A stretch of 16,484 nucleotides of DNA from an uncultured Oscillospiraceae bacterium (lineage in GTDB: Bacteria > Bacillota_A > Clostridia > Oscillospirales > Oscillospiraceae). A program made the position numbers and the translations under genes. This document shows, in pieces, positions 6,108 through 13,787 of this stretch. The notes beneath the pieces were generated by a model. It was not told the DNA's origin. It was given only the letters and a program-made list of their open reading frames with translations, and ran no database searches. Each line of letters starts with the position of its first letter. The stretch's first letter is position 1. The stretch covers positions 1 through 16,484 of the forward strand of contig CALXDE010000156.1 in assembly GCA_944386965.1 (NCBI GenBank), given 5' to 3'.

Positions 6108-8009
6108 ATGGCAAAAGTCGCAATTCTCGTTCCACACCTGGACGCGCAGGAGCAGATGCTCCGGTTATCCAAGCAGTACTCCCATATCGATCCGATCTGC
6201 GTCGCCTATGTGCGCACCGACGAAATCGAGGCCAAGGCCCTGGAACTGGAGGGGCAGGGGTGTGAGCTGATCATCGCCCGGGGCGTGCAGGCCAGCATTG
6301 TCGGCCACGCCGTCAAAGTGCCGCTGGTGGAGATCCGCGTCACGGCGCAGGAACTGGGCGCGGTAATCCTGGATCTGAAGCGGGAGCTTGCCGTTGAGCA
6401 CCCCCGGCTGGCGCTGATCGGCTTTGCCAACATGATGTGCGATACCACCCAGTTCAACGACCTCTTCTCCGTGGATCTGCAAACCTATCTGGTGGACGGC
6501 AGCGAGGAATTGACGCTGGCCGTGCAGCAGGCATTCCGCCAGGGGTGCCTGGCCGTGATCGGCGGCAGTATCGTCTGCCAGTACGCGGGCAATCTGGGGA
6601 TGCCCTTCCGCTTCATCCCCTTCGGTGTGGAGAGCATGACCAACGCCCTGGGCATTGCCTCCCGCATCGCCTATGCCCTGGATCTGGAGAACCACAACAG
6701 CGCGGAGATGGATGCCATGCTGAACCACACCTTCAGCGGCATCATGTCGGTGGATCGGGAGGGGATCATCCGCCGGGTCAACCGGGCGGGGTACGATATG
6801 CTGCGCCAGCCCCCGGACCAGCTGCTGGGGAAGCCGGTCCGTCAGGTTCTCCCCAATCTCAGCGGGGAACTGCTGGAGGACACCCTGCGGCGCGGGCGGG
6901 AGGCCTACGCCATTTTCCTGGACATCGCCCAGCAGGCCGCGGTGGTCAATATCGCCCCGATTCAGGTGGGGGACACCATCGACGGCGCGGTCCTCACCTT
7001 TCAGGAGGGGGGCCGGATCATCGAGATGGACAGTGAGCTGCGGCGGGAGCTGTACCAGCGCGGATATGTTGCCCCCTGCACCTTTGACAAGCTCGTGGCC
7101 AACAGCCGGGAGATGTCGGAAACCGTGGCGCTGGCCAAGCGGATCGCCAAGTATACCGCGCCGCTGCTGATTACCGGCGAAAGCGGCACGGGCAAGGATT
7201 TGATCGCCCAGTGCGTCCACAACGAAAGCATTTTCCACAACAACGCCTTTGTCTCCCTGGATTGCAGCGCCTGGCTGCCGGAGACGCTGGACAACATGCT
7301 CTTTGGCAACTATACCACCAAAAAGGACACCCCCGCCTGCCTGTGTGAGCTGGCGCAGAACGGCACGCTGTACCTCAGCCATATCGAGCGCCTGCCCCTG
7401 GAGACGCAGTACAAGCTGCTCAGCCTGATCTGCGGCAAGTTCCTGCACAACGGCTCCCACCGTCCGGTGGGCGCCAGTGTGCGGGTCATTGCCGCCAGCA
7501 GCGTCAATCTCCGGGCCTGTGTGGAGCGCGGGGAGCTGCGCGGGGATCTCTACTATGCGCTGAGCGTTCTGAGTTTGGAGCTCCTGCCCCTGCGCGGGCG
7601 CAGCGCGGATATCCTGGGTTGGGTGGACCTTTACCTGGGCAAATGGATGAAAACCCATCAGCGGTATGTCCGCCTGACCCAGGGGGCCCGGCAATTGATG
7701 GAGAAGTACAGCTGGCCGGGAAATCTTCACGAGGTGAACAACGTCTGTGAGCGGATCGTCCTGCTGGCGGAAAAGCGCAGCGTTGACGAGGTGTTTGTCC
7801 GCCGGCAGCTGGAGCAGGTCAGCCCCATTCAGCTCCCCGGCACAGAGAAGATCGTGCTCTACAAGGACAAGCGGGCCGTGGAGATTGCGGAGCTGCTGCG
7901 CAAATACGGCGGCAACCGGGGCAAGGTGGCGCAGGCGCTGGGAGTCAGCAAGACAACGCTCTGGCGATACATCAAAAAGTACGGCATCGGTTCGGATTAC
8001 ACCTATTGA
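6108..8009 (+). CDS. PrpR-N/PAS/AAA/Fis regulator with degenerate AAA domain
   Basis: The 633-residue protein has the layout of a sigma-54 enhancer-binding protein: PrpR-type N-terminal sensor (about 1-190), PAS (about 203-305), AAA+ domain (about 328-560) and Fis-type HTH (about 593-632, with NRGKVAQALGVSKTTLWRYI). Walker A is intact (GESGTGKD, 357-364) and the DLYYAL region is kept. Two essential parts are missing. After LFG (398-400) the sequence runs through a short loop directly to the Walker B strand with no GAFTGA, and Walker B reads TLYLSHI, with Ser424 and His425 replacing the catalytic Asp-Glu. It therefore probably cannot remodel sigma-54 polymerase or hydrolyse ATP normally. The ATG at 6108 is chosen because GGGGA precedes it; a longer in-frame start would lie inside the terminator hairpins. 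It lies next to the sugar-acid genes and is a likely regulator of them (inference). The sensed ligand is unknown. Confidence 0.85.
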   Translation: MAKVAILVPHLDAQEQMLRLSKQYSHIDPICVAYVRTDEIEAKALELEGQGCELIIARGVQASIVGHAVKVPLVEIRVTAQELGAVILDLKRELAVEHPRLALIGFANMMCDTTQFNDLFSVDLQTYLVDGSEELTLAVQQAFRQGCLAVIGGSIVCQYAGNLGMPFRFIPFGVESMTNALGIASRIAYALDLENHNSAEMDAMLNHTFSGIMSVDREGIIRRVNRAGYDMLRQPPDQLLGKPVRQVLPNLSGELLEDTLRRGREAYAIFLDIAQQAAVVNIAPIQVGDTIDGAVLTFQEGGRIIEMDSELRRELYQRGYVAPCTFDKLVANSREMSETVALAKRIAKYTAPLLITGESGTGKDLIAQCVHNESIFHNNAFVSLDCSAWLPETLDNMLFGNYTTKKDTPACLCELAQNGTLYLSHIERLPLETQYKLLSLICGKFLHNGSHRPVGASVRVIAASSVNLRACVERGELRGDLYYALSVLSLELLPLRGRSADILGWVDLYLGKWMKTHQRYVRLTQGARQLMEKYSWPGNLHEVNNVCERIVLLAEKRSVDEVFVRRQLEQVSPIQLPGTEKIVLYKDKRAVEIAELLRKYGGNRGKVAQALGVSKTTLWRYIKKYGIGSDYTY

Positions 8010-8025
8010 CAGCATCTATGGCAAT

Positions 8026-8063
8026 GCGGAGGGCGCGCGGTATCCGACCGGCGTGCCCTCCGC
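8026..8063. terminator. Hairpin between convergent genes
   Basis: GCGGAGGGC (8026-8034) and GCCCTCCGC (8055-8063) form a 9-bp stem that extends inward through further GC pairs. It lies between the stop of the regulator (8009) and the stop of the convergent UxuA-like gene (8087), so it can serve both directions. The following T-run is short (GTTTCTCC). Confidence 0.55.
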
Positions 8064-8086
8064 GTTTCTCCGGGCGTTCTGCCCGC

Positions 8087-9070
8087 TTATTCCCTCCCCG
8101 CGCGGCCTGCCAGCTCCCGCTGCGCCGCGTGCAGCATTCCCTTGAGATACCCGGTGGGATACGCCATGGAACCCAGGGACCCGCCGGTGGAGGCGTAGCC
8201 CTGGAAGGCGTGGTCGATGGACAGGTAGCCCTGGAAGCCGCAGACGATCAGCTGCTTGAGCACCCCGTACAGGTCGCCGTAGCCGTCCTCCCACAGCGTC
8301 TCCTCGAAATAGGGCAGCGGGCCGGAGACATTGCGCAGGTGGACCTCCGCCAGCTGTCCCTTGCCGCAAAATTCCCGGACGCACGCCATCAGGTCCCCGA
8401 ACTGGGGATTCTCCAGCACGCATCCCACGCACAGCTTCACCGCCAGCGCCTGACTCCTGCCCGCCAGGGCCAGGGCGCGCCGGTAGTCGTCCGCCGTATA
8501 GATCAGGCTGGCCGCGCCGCCCAGACTGGGCAGGGGCGGGTCGTTGGGGTGCAGGGCCATGCGCACGCGGGCCGTCTCGCAGACCGGGATGAGCCGCTCC
8601 AGGAAATAGGCGAAGTTGTCCCAGATCTCCTCCGGGCCATAGACCCGGTCGTTGGCGATGGGGCGGGCCAGGATCTCTTCCTGGTCGGCGTAAAAGGCCG
8701 TGCCGCCGCGGGTATAGCGGCCGGGACGCCGCCCGCTGCGGAAGATCCCGTTGGGCTGCCAGGCCAGGGATACCAGGGGCACGCCGAGCTGGCCCGCCAT
8801 GCGCACCAGCTCCTGAAACCGGGCGATGGCCCTGTCCCGCCCGGCGCGGCCCAGGATGATATCCGCGTTTTTCTGCAGCGGCGGGCAGGCCAGGTCCGAG
8901 ATCTTCAGCCCGTAGCCCTCCAGCCGCTTCACCAGCGGCAGCAGGAAATCCTCCCTGCACTCCTCCAGGGAGATGTTGAGATTGAGATAGGAAATCCCCA
9001 TCTCCCGGATAAAGGCCAGCTGTTCGTCCGAAAAATCTGCCCGCGCGGGCATTTCCACATGAATTGACAT
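8087..9070 (-). CDS. UxuA-family (mannonate dehydratase-like) TIM-barrel protein
   Basis: This 327-residue protein is a divergent UxuA homologue. UxuA dehydrates D-mannonate to 2-keto-3-deoxygluconate using a divalent metal. The four metal ligands of that family can be placed: His174 in MALHPNDPP, Cys214 in KLCVGC, His244 in EVHLRNVSG and Asp286 in SIDHAF. The HLRNV...FEETLWEDGYGD stretch matches the UxuA 'HfRNv..g..F.Et.hedG..Dm' block. It is shorter than typical UxuA (about 350-400), so the substrate may be a different aldonate or related acid. The start follows GGAG about 7 bases upstream, and only one base separates the ATG from the TGA of the upstream metallo-hydrolase gene, so the two are probably translationally coupled. 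Cytoplasmic. The family is fairly sure, the substrate is not. Confidence 0.8.
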   Translation of the reverse strand: MSIHVEMPARADFSDEQLAFIREMGISYLNLNISLEECREDFLLPLVKRLEGYGLKISDLACPPLQKNADIILGRAGRDRAIARFQELVRMAGQLGVPLVSLAWQPNGIFRSGRRPGRYTRGGTAFYADQEEILARPIANDRVYGPEEIWDNFAYFLERLIPVCETARVRMALHPNDPPLPSLGGAASLIYTADDYRRALALAGRSQALAVKLCVGCVLENPQFGDLMACVREFCGKGQLAEVHLRNVSGPLPYFEETLWEDGYGDLYGVLKQLIVCGFQGYLSIDHAFQGYASTGGSLGSMAYPTGYLKGMLHAAQRELAGRAGRE

Positions 9071-9071
9071 C

Positions 9072-9947
9072 TCACTTCTCCGTCTCCTGCCGGCAGCGGC
9101 GGGATGATTTCCCGCTGTACTCCGGATAGTACCCCTTCAGGAACTCCGCGCGATCCAGGAGGATGTCGTGCCAGGCATAACCGGCGATAAATCCCCGGTA
9201 GTCCCTGGGGTCCTTGGGGATATTGGGCACAATGTTTCCCTGGTTCAGGTGGCTGGGCAGGGTGATGTCCACCTTCCAGTCGGCCATCTCCTCGCAGTCG
9301 GCGATAAAACGGTAGACCATCTCCCTGGTCAGGCCGTGCTTCTCCAGGTTCTCCGGCTTCAGCTGGGGCGCCCCCAGGCCGCCGTGCATGGCGCACCGGA
9401 ACACCTCGCCGGTTTCATCATCCCGGTCCTCAAAGAAGAAGGTGGTGGCGCCGTGGGTGTGGCCCGGGGTCAGCTTGGTGTGGATCTGGAAGCGGCCCAG
9501 CTCAATGGGCTTGCTGTTGTCATAGAAGTGGTCCACGGTATAGGGTATCGTGGGCAGGGGAAAGGTGCTGTCCTTGTGGAGCTGGTGCTGCTCCTCGTCC
9601 TCCCGGGAGAGCCAGATCTCCGCCCGGCTCATCTCCTGGATATAGCGGGCGCCGTTGACATGGTCGCCATGCCAGTGGCTGAGCAGGATCATTTTGATGT
9701 CCCGGGGATCATAGCCCGCCCGGTGGATGCCATCGATGGTGAGATAGAGCGTCTGGGCGTAGCCGGTATCGATGAGGATCAGCCCCTCGCCGCTGTCCAG
9801 CAGATAGACGCTCACATCATCCTGCTGTCCGACGCTCCAGACGTGGGGCGCCATCCGGAAAGCGGGAACGGTGTAGTCCCAGGGATGGTCCAGCGCCCCG
9901 CCGCAGCGAACGGGAGGAACCTGCGCATAAAAGAATTTTTTCTCCAT
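9072..9947 (-). CDS. Metallo-beta-lactamase-fold hydrolase, B3-like; possible lactonase
   Basis: The 291-residue protein has a complete binuclear zinc site of the metallo-beta-lactamase fold: HWHGDH (His91, His93, Asp95, His96), His163 in PGHTHG and His233 in LPSHLNQ. The place of the usual bridging Asp is taken by a Cys-Ala-Met-His-Gly-Gly stretch, as in the B3 branch where His ligands replace it. An N-terminal block (20-60, with a VYLLDSGEGLILIDTG strand pair) is standard. No signal peptide is seen, unlike true B3 beta-lactamases, so it is likely an intracellular hydrolase. As first gene of an operon with the UxuA homologue it may open a sugar-acid lactone; that is inference. AGGGA precedes the ATG. 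The leader from the promoter at 10167-10195 would be about 210 bases. Confidence 0.82.
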   Translation of the reverse strand: MEKKFFYAQVPPVRCGGALDHPWDYTVPAFRMAPHVWSVGQQDDVSVYLLDSGEGLILIDTGYAQTLYLTIDGIHRAGYDPRDIKMILLSHWHGDHVNGARYIQEMSRAEIWLSREDEEQHQLHKDSTFPLPTIPYTVDHFYDNSKPIELGRFQIHTKLTPGHTHGATTFFFEDRDDETGEVFRCAMHGGLGAPQLKPENLEKHGLTREMVYRFIADCEEMADWKVDITLPSHLNQGNIVPNIPKDPRDYRGFIAGYAWHDILLDRAEFLKGYYPEYSGKSSRRCRQETEK

Positions 9948-10166
9948 CAGTCATTCCCTCACTTTTTCAAAATGTTTTCAGAACCCGCTTCAGCGCGCCG
10001 GCAGCCACCGGCCGCCCGTCTGAGGTTATTTTTGTTCCGCCCGGAACAGGACCAGCCCCGCGCCATAGCGGTGAAATTGCCGCGCGTTTTCACAAGCGTC
10101 CCCTTTGTGCCGCGTCCGCGGACCCTGGCGGCGCGTCCGGCGGGGCGAGGGGGCTGTCTCACACCC

Positions 10167-10195
10167 ACTATACCGGAGAGAGGTACTTGCCGCAA
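10167..10195 (-). promoter_or_regulatory. Promoter of the metallo-hydrolase/UxuA-like operon
   Basis: On the minus strand TTGCGG (10195-10190) and TATAGT (10172-10167) are 17 bases apart, a good sigma-A type pair. The predicted start is near 10160, leaving a leader of about 210 bases before the ATG at 9947. Confidence 0.55.
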
Positions 10196-10244
10196 TGCGC
10201 AAAACCGAAAAAGAAAGCCGCCATTTTTTATACCATATTACTAT

Positions 10245-10259
10245 TTTCAACTTTTGAAA
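10245..10259. promoter_or_regulatory. Palindrome TTTCAA-CTT-TTGAAA, candidate activator site
   Basis: TTTCAA (10245-10250) and TTGAAA (10254-10259) form a perfect 6-bp palindrome with a 3-base spacer. Its centre is about 92 bp upstream of the predicted start of the leftward operon. The same motif recurs at 10385-10399 at the matching distance from the rightward start. Confidence 0.5.
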
Positions 10260-10384
10260 CAAATCATTGCAATTTCCGTTTCTCTTCGTTCACTTGGCCA
10301 AACATCCCGCCCCGCCGCCGCTCCGGACGCGGATGAAACCCTCTCCCAAAATTTGAAATGATCCGCCCATTTTGAAAAGATGGA

Positions 10385-10399
10385 TTTCAATTATTGAAC
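10385..10399. promoter_or_regulatory. Palindrome TTTCAA-TTA-TTGAAC, candidate activator site
   Basis: TTTCAA (10385-10390) and TTGAAC (10394-10399) form the same 6-3-6 arrangement as the site at 10245-10259, with one mismatch at the outermost base. The centre is about 93 bp upstream of the predicted start of the rightward operon. Two additional TTTGAAA half-sites 19 bp apart (10352, 10371) lie next to it. Confidence 0.5.
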
Positions 10400-10449
10400 A
10401 TTTAGGTTTCGGCACAGTTTTTCGCCCTCTTTTTTTGCGACTTTGCCAG

Positions 10450-10478
10450 TTGTAGAGCCCGGGCCCAGCCGATACACT
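10450..10478 (+). promoter_or_regulatory. Promoter of the lyase/GudD operon
   Basis: TTGTAG (10450-10455) and TACACT (10473-10478) are 17 bases apart, 95 bases before the ATG at 10573. This is a moderate sigma-A match. No GG-N10-GC sigma-54 promoter was found in this region. Confidence 0.45.
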
Positions 10479-10572
10479 ACAAATCGGATATACAGGGTGG
10501 CTTTGATTGCGCAGAGATCGCTGGCAGCGCCCAATCCAGCCCCCCTATCAAACAGATAAGGAGACAGTCAAA

Positions 10573-11490
10573 ATGTATCAGCCCTATGGGATTATTCCAC
10601 CGATCATTACCCCGTTCCACCCGGATGGGACCGTCAACTACAAGGCTTTGGCCGATATGGCGGTCTATCTGGTGGACAACGGCGTTCACGGCCTCTTCCC
10701 CTTTGGCACCACCGGCGAGTTCTATGCGGTGAATGACGAGGAGTACGTCGCCGCGCTCCAGACTGTGCGGGACGCCGTGGCCGGGCGCAAGGACCGCTTT
10801 GGCCGGCCGGTCCAGCTGCTGGCCGGGTGCAGCCACATCACCACCCGGGGCGTGATCCGTCTGATCCGCCTGGTGGAGGAGGTCGGCGGGTACGACGCCG
10901 TCAGCGTCCTGACCCCCATGTTTATCAGCCAGACCCAGGATGAGCTGTATACCCACTACCGCGCCATCGCCCAGAGCACCTCCATGCCGGTTATCCTGTA
11001 CAACAACAAGCCCAAGACCAACGTCACCATCGCGCCGGCTACCGTGGCCCGTCTGGCCGAGGACTGTCCCAACATCGTGGCCGTCAAGGATTCCACCGGG
11101 GACATGACCAACTGCGAGGAGTATCTGCGCCTGACCCAGCCCCACCGCGGCCACTTTCAGGTGCTGATGGGCCGCGACACCATGATCTATGCCGGCCTCG
11201 CCTATGGCTGCGCCGGCGCCATCGCCAGCTGCGCCAACGTGGCCCCGCGGCTGGTGGCCGACATCTATGACAAGTATGTGGACGGCGACCGCCAGGGGGC
11301 GCTGGAGGCCCAGTACCGCCTGGCGCCCCTGCGCATCGCCACCTCCATGGGCACCTTCCCCCAGGTGATCAAGGAGGCGCTGACCATGTTGGGCATTCCC
11401 GCGGGCAATTGCCTGCCGCCCATCGGCGAGCTGAAGCCGGAGGAGCGGGAGAAGCTGCGTCAAATCCTGCGGGATATGGCGCTGCTCTGA
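10573..11490 (+). CDS. DapA-family lyase, likely keto-deoxy sugar-acid aldolase or dehydratase
   Basis: The 305-residue protein is a DapA/NanA-type class I aldolase. It has the GTTGE substrate-carboxylate loop (45-49), Tyr143 in ILYNN and the Schiff-base Lys172 in VAVKDSTGD; the Tyr-Lys distance is normal. Members of this family include dihydrodipicolinate synthase, KDG aldolase and 5-dehydro-4-deoxyglucarate dehydratase (EC 4.2.1.41). Since it is 72 bases upstream of a clear GudD, the best guess is that it acts on 5-keto-4-deoxyglucarate made by GudD, or on a 2-keto-3-deoxy acid from the UxuA homologue. A lysine-biosynthesis DapA is less likely in this context. AAGGAGA lies eight bases before the ATG; an upstream in-frame start at 10507 has no such site. 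Confidence 0.85.
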   Translation: MYQPYGIIPPIITPFHPDGTVNYKALADMAVYLVDNGVHGLFPFGTTGEFYAVNDEEYVAALQTVRDAVAGRKDRFGRPVQLLAGCSHITTRGVIRLIRLVEEVGGYDAVSVLTPMFISQTQDELYTHYRAIAQSTSMPVILYNNKPKTNVTIAPATVARLAEDCPNIVAVKDSTGDMTNCEEYLRLTQPHRGHFQVLMGRDTMIYAGLAYGCAGAIASCANVAPRLVADIYDKYVDGDRQGALEAQYRLAPLRIATSMGTFPQVIKEALTMLGIPAGNCLPPIGELKPEEREKLRQILRDMALL

Positions 11491-11562
11491 GCGCCCGCAT
11501 CTCCGCGCCCGGGGCTTCCCGGGAAACAGCGATCTTGTGATACAGGAAGGAGTATTGACCCC

Positions 11563-12894
11563 ATGACAATTCCGACCATTGTTGCGATGGAAGTCTATCC
11601 CGTCGCCGGCCATGACTGCATGGAGCTGAATCTGTCCGGCGCCCACGCGCCCTTTTTTACCCGCAATGTGGTGCTGCTCACCGACTCCAGCGGCGCGGTG
11701 GGCGTCGGCGAGGTGCCGGGCGGCGAGAAGATCACCCGCGCCCTGAGGGCCGTGGAGAATCTGGTGGTAGGCACCCGGATCTCCGACTACAAGCAGACGC
11801 TGAACGCCGTGCGCCGCTGGCTGGACAGCAACATCAAGGACGACGTCCGGGGCCTGCAGACCTTTGACCTGCGCACCGGTGTGCACGTGGTCACCGCCGT
11901 GGAGGCGCCGCTGCTGGATCTGCTGGGCAAGTTCCTGGATGTGCCGGCTGCCGCGCTGCTGGGCGACGGCATCCAGCGGGACCGGGTGCGCTTTTTGGGC
12001 TATCTCTTCTATGTGGGGGACCGCCGGAGGACGGACCTCCCCTATGAGGAGGAGCCGGACGCCGCATGCGAGTGGTACCGCCTGCGCCATGAGGAGGCTC
12101 TGACACCGGAAGCTATTGTGGCCCAGGCCCGGGCGGCCCGCGAAAAGTACGGCTTTGAGGATTTCAAGCTCAAGGGCGGCGTGCTGGAGCCGGAGGAGGA
12201 GCTTCGGGCGGTCCAGGCGCTGAAGGCCGCGTTTCCTGAGGCCCGGATTGACCTGGACCCCAACGGCGCGTGGAGTCTGGAGAAATCGCTGGAGCTGGCG
12301 CCGGAGCTGAAGAAGGTGCTGGCCTACTGCGAGGACCCCTGCGGCGCGGAGAACGGTTTCTCCGGCCGTGAGGTCATGGCGGAATTCCGCCAGGCCTCCG
12401 GCATTCCCACCGCCACCAACATGATCAACACCGACTGGCGCCAGATGCGTCACTGCATTGCCCTGCGCAGCGTGGACATCCCTCTGGCCGACCCCCACTT
12501 CTGGACCATGGCCGGCTCCGTGCGGGTGGGGCAGCTCTGCAACGACTTCGGCCTGATGTGGGGCTGCCACTCCAACAACCACTTCGACATCAGCCTGGCC
12601 ATGGTGGTCCAGTGCGCCGCGGCCATCCCCGGGGCCATGAACGGCATCGATACCCACTGGATCTGGCAGGAGGGCAGGGAGCGCCTGACCCGGGAGCCGC
12701 TCCAGATCGTCGATGGCTGCATCGCCTTGCCCGACAAGCCCGGCCTTGGTGTGGAGGCGGACCGGGAGCAGATCCGGAAGGCCCACCAGCTCTATCTGGA
12801 GAACAACCTGGGCGCCCGGGACGACGCTGTCGGCATGCAGTATTTGATCCCCGGATGGACGTTCGACAACAAGCGCCCCTGCCTGGTGCGCTGA
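11563..12894 (+). CDS. gudD: Glucarate dehydratase
   Basis: This 443-residue enolase-superfamily enzyme closely follows E. coli GudD over its whole length (recalled, not searched), with a constant offset of three residues. The acid-base and metal residues are all present: Lys202 and Lys204 in FKLKGG, Asp232 in LDPNGAW, Glu263 in EDPCGAE, Asn286 in ATNM, Asp310 in ADPHFW and His336 in GCHSNNHFD. The N-terminal capping block [12 protein letters not shown] and the C-terminal [16 protein letters not shown] are also kept. It converts D-glucarate (and L-idarate) to 5-keto-4-deoxy-D-glucarate in the cytoplasm with Mg2+. AAGGAG lies about ten bases before the ATG. It is the second gene of an operon with the DapA-family lyase. 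E. coli also has the inactive relative GudX, but here every catalytic residue is present. Confidence 0.95.
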   Translation: MTIPTIVAMEVYPVAGHDCMELNLSGAHAPFFTRNVVLLTDSSGAVGVGEVPGGEKITRALRAVENLVVGTRISDYKQTLNAVRRWLDSNIKDDVRGLQTFDLRTGVHVVTAVEAPLLDLLGKFLDVPAAALLGDGIQRDRVRFLGYLFYVGDRRRTDLPYEEEPDAACEWYRLRHEEALTPEAIVAQARAAREKYGFEDFKLKGGVLEPEEELRAVQALKAAFPEARIDLDPNGAWSLEKSLELAPELKKVLAYCEDPCGAENGFSGREVMAEFRQASGIPTATNMINTDWRQMRHCIALRSVDIPLADPHFWTMAGSVRVGQLCNDFGLMWGCHSNNHFDISLAMVVQCAAAIPGAMNGIDTHWIWQEGRERLTREPLQIVDGCIALPDKPGLGVEADREQIRKAHQLYLENNLGARDDAVGMQYLIPGWTFDNKRPCLVR

Positions 12895-12932
12895 TCCACG
12901 GACAACAGTGTCTCCGGGGCAAGCGCCGCCGC

Positions 12933-12955
12933 TCCACAGGCCGATGGCCTGTGGA
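12933..12955 (+). terminator. Hairpin after gudD
   Basis: TCCACAGGCC (12933-12942) and GGCCTGTGGA (12946-12955) form a 10-bp perfect stem with a 3-base loop, extendable with a bulge. It lies 38 bases after the stop. The T-run is only CTTTG, so it is a moderate terminator candidate for the lyase/gudD operon. Confidence 0.5.
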
Positions 12956-13157
12956 AGCGCTTTGCCGCGCGCCGGACGCAGTCCGCCGCGTTTTCTGGGC
13001 GGAGATGAGGCGGGAGGCATCCGCAAATTGCTGAGATAGTTTCTACAGTTAGATGCGAGTCCATAAAGTCCCGTTAAAGGATACATGCAGTTCTTCTCCT
13101 AGGAATATCTGCTGACAGGGCTGGCACATAGGCGGGGTATCATCCCGGCTGCGGCTT
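12956..13157. other. Flank between gudD and the IS remnant
   Basis: No gene is seen. Composition falls from GC-rich to about even near 13025, which probably marks the junction between host sequence and transposon-derived sequence. Confidence 0.4.
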
Positions 13158-13610
13158 GAGGATCTTTCCGCTGCAGTGGCGCGGGTATTGGAGGAGACAG
13201 AGCGGGCACTGACAGGCGGATTTCACCGGTTCATGTTCCATTACCGATTCCAGGCAGAGGTCCGCAATCCCGCATCCGGAAACGAGAAAGGGAACATAGA
13301 GAACACGGTGGGATACAGCCGGAAGAATGCCTTTGCCTCCGCCTCAACCATAACATCCCTTGAAAAGTTTAACCAGCGGCTGGGGGAGTGGTGCGAGAAG
13401 GACGCACAGTGTCTGTATGATAAAGGCAGAATTCCTATCCGGGAGTTGTGGGCGGCAAAACCGAAGCGTTTACGGAACCTGCTGGAGCATCCATTCCCTA
13501 TTTCCCGCTATGAAGCGGTGACAGTAAACAAATAAGGATTCGCCGGTATGGATTATCCCCGCTTCTTTCCGGCCGGGGTGTACAGGCTAAGATATTCTTC
13601 AACTTCATCG
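13158..13610 (+). pseudogene. IS21-family istA transposase remnant
   Basis: From about 13158 the frame encodes the C-terminal third of an IS21-type IstA: EDLSAAVARVLEET, then FMFHYRFQAEVRNPASGNEKGNIENTVGYSRKNAF, and later FNQRLGEWCEKDAQ. The NPASGNEKGxxEN block carries the last acidic residue of the DDE/rve catalytic triad. The N-terminal HTH and the first two catalytic Asp residues are absent, and the frame is closed upstream by a TGA at 13113. It ends at TAA 13533-13535, but the IstA-like C-terminus continues in another frame (SGRGVQAKIFFNF, up to about 13600), so there is also a frameshift. Clearly dead. No start codon is assigned because the 5' end is lost. Confidence 0.85.
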
Positions 13611-13787
13611 GCGCAAGTTCCATACGCCCCGGGGCGGCCTCTTTTGCTCCCACGGAGCAATTCGCCTTCTTCCTTGCCCTATCGCGAGGGGCAGGGCTCC
13701 ACCCATTTCACTGCGCCTCCCCTCCAAACCGAACCCGCTGCGCTGGGCTTTGGTTGAGACCCTTTGGATTGACAGGGGAAGCCGGTC
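13611..13787. repeat. Foreign-looking insert between istA and istB remnants
   Basis: In intact IS21 elements istA and istB are adjacent or overlap, but here about 180 bases of different, C-rich sequence separate them. The stretch holds short complementary pieces (AACC...GGTT around CCC...GGG near 13724-13754) and no gene. It may be a small non-autonomous repeat of this genome that landed in the dead IS; this can only be tested by comparison. Confidence 0.35.

Larger units (their letters stand above)
9948..10572. promoter_or_regulatory. Divergent control region between the two sugar-acid operons
   Basis: This 625-base gap separates the leftward hydrolase/dehydratase pair from the rightward lyase/GudD pair. 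It is AT-rich between about 10195 and 10440, unlike its flanks. It holds a promoter for each direction and two similar palindromes (listed separately), plus TTTGAAA half-sites at 10352-10358 and 10371-10377 and one TTTCAA at 9965-9970. No gene is seen in it. Confidence 0.7.

Noticed and set aside
3320..6172. A 950-codon open frame on the minus strand
   Set aside because: It lies opposite the RCC1 and esterase genes, which have clear motifs and ribosome binding sites. It has no start signal or recognisable domain, and long antisense frames are expected in GC-rich coding sequence.
6165..8015. A 616-codon open frame on the minus strand
   Set aside because: Antisense to the PrpR-type regulator; no motif, no ribosome binding site.
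9168..10361. A 397-codon open frame on the plus strand
   Set aside because: Antisense to the metallo-hydrolase, then runs into the AT-rich control region; no domain seen.
10405..10440. Possible sigma-54 promoter (CGGCAC...TTCGC) upstream of the lyase gene
   Set aside because: The GG and GC elements are 11 bases apart instead of 10 and the -12 box is not TTGC. The sigma-A type pair at 10450-10478 fits better.
10477..13086. An 869-codon open frame on the minus strand
   Set aside because: It is antisense to the DapA-family lyase and gudD, whose catalytic residues are all in place. Composition and lack of motifs mark it as a shadow.
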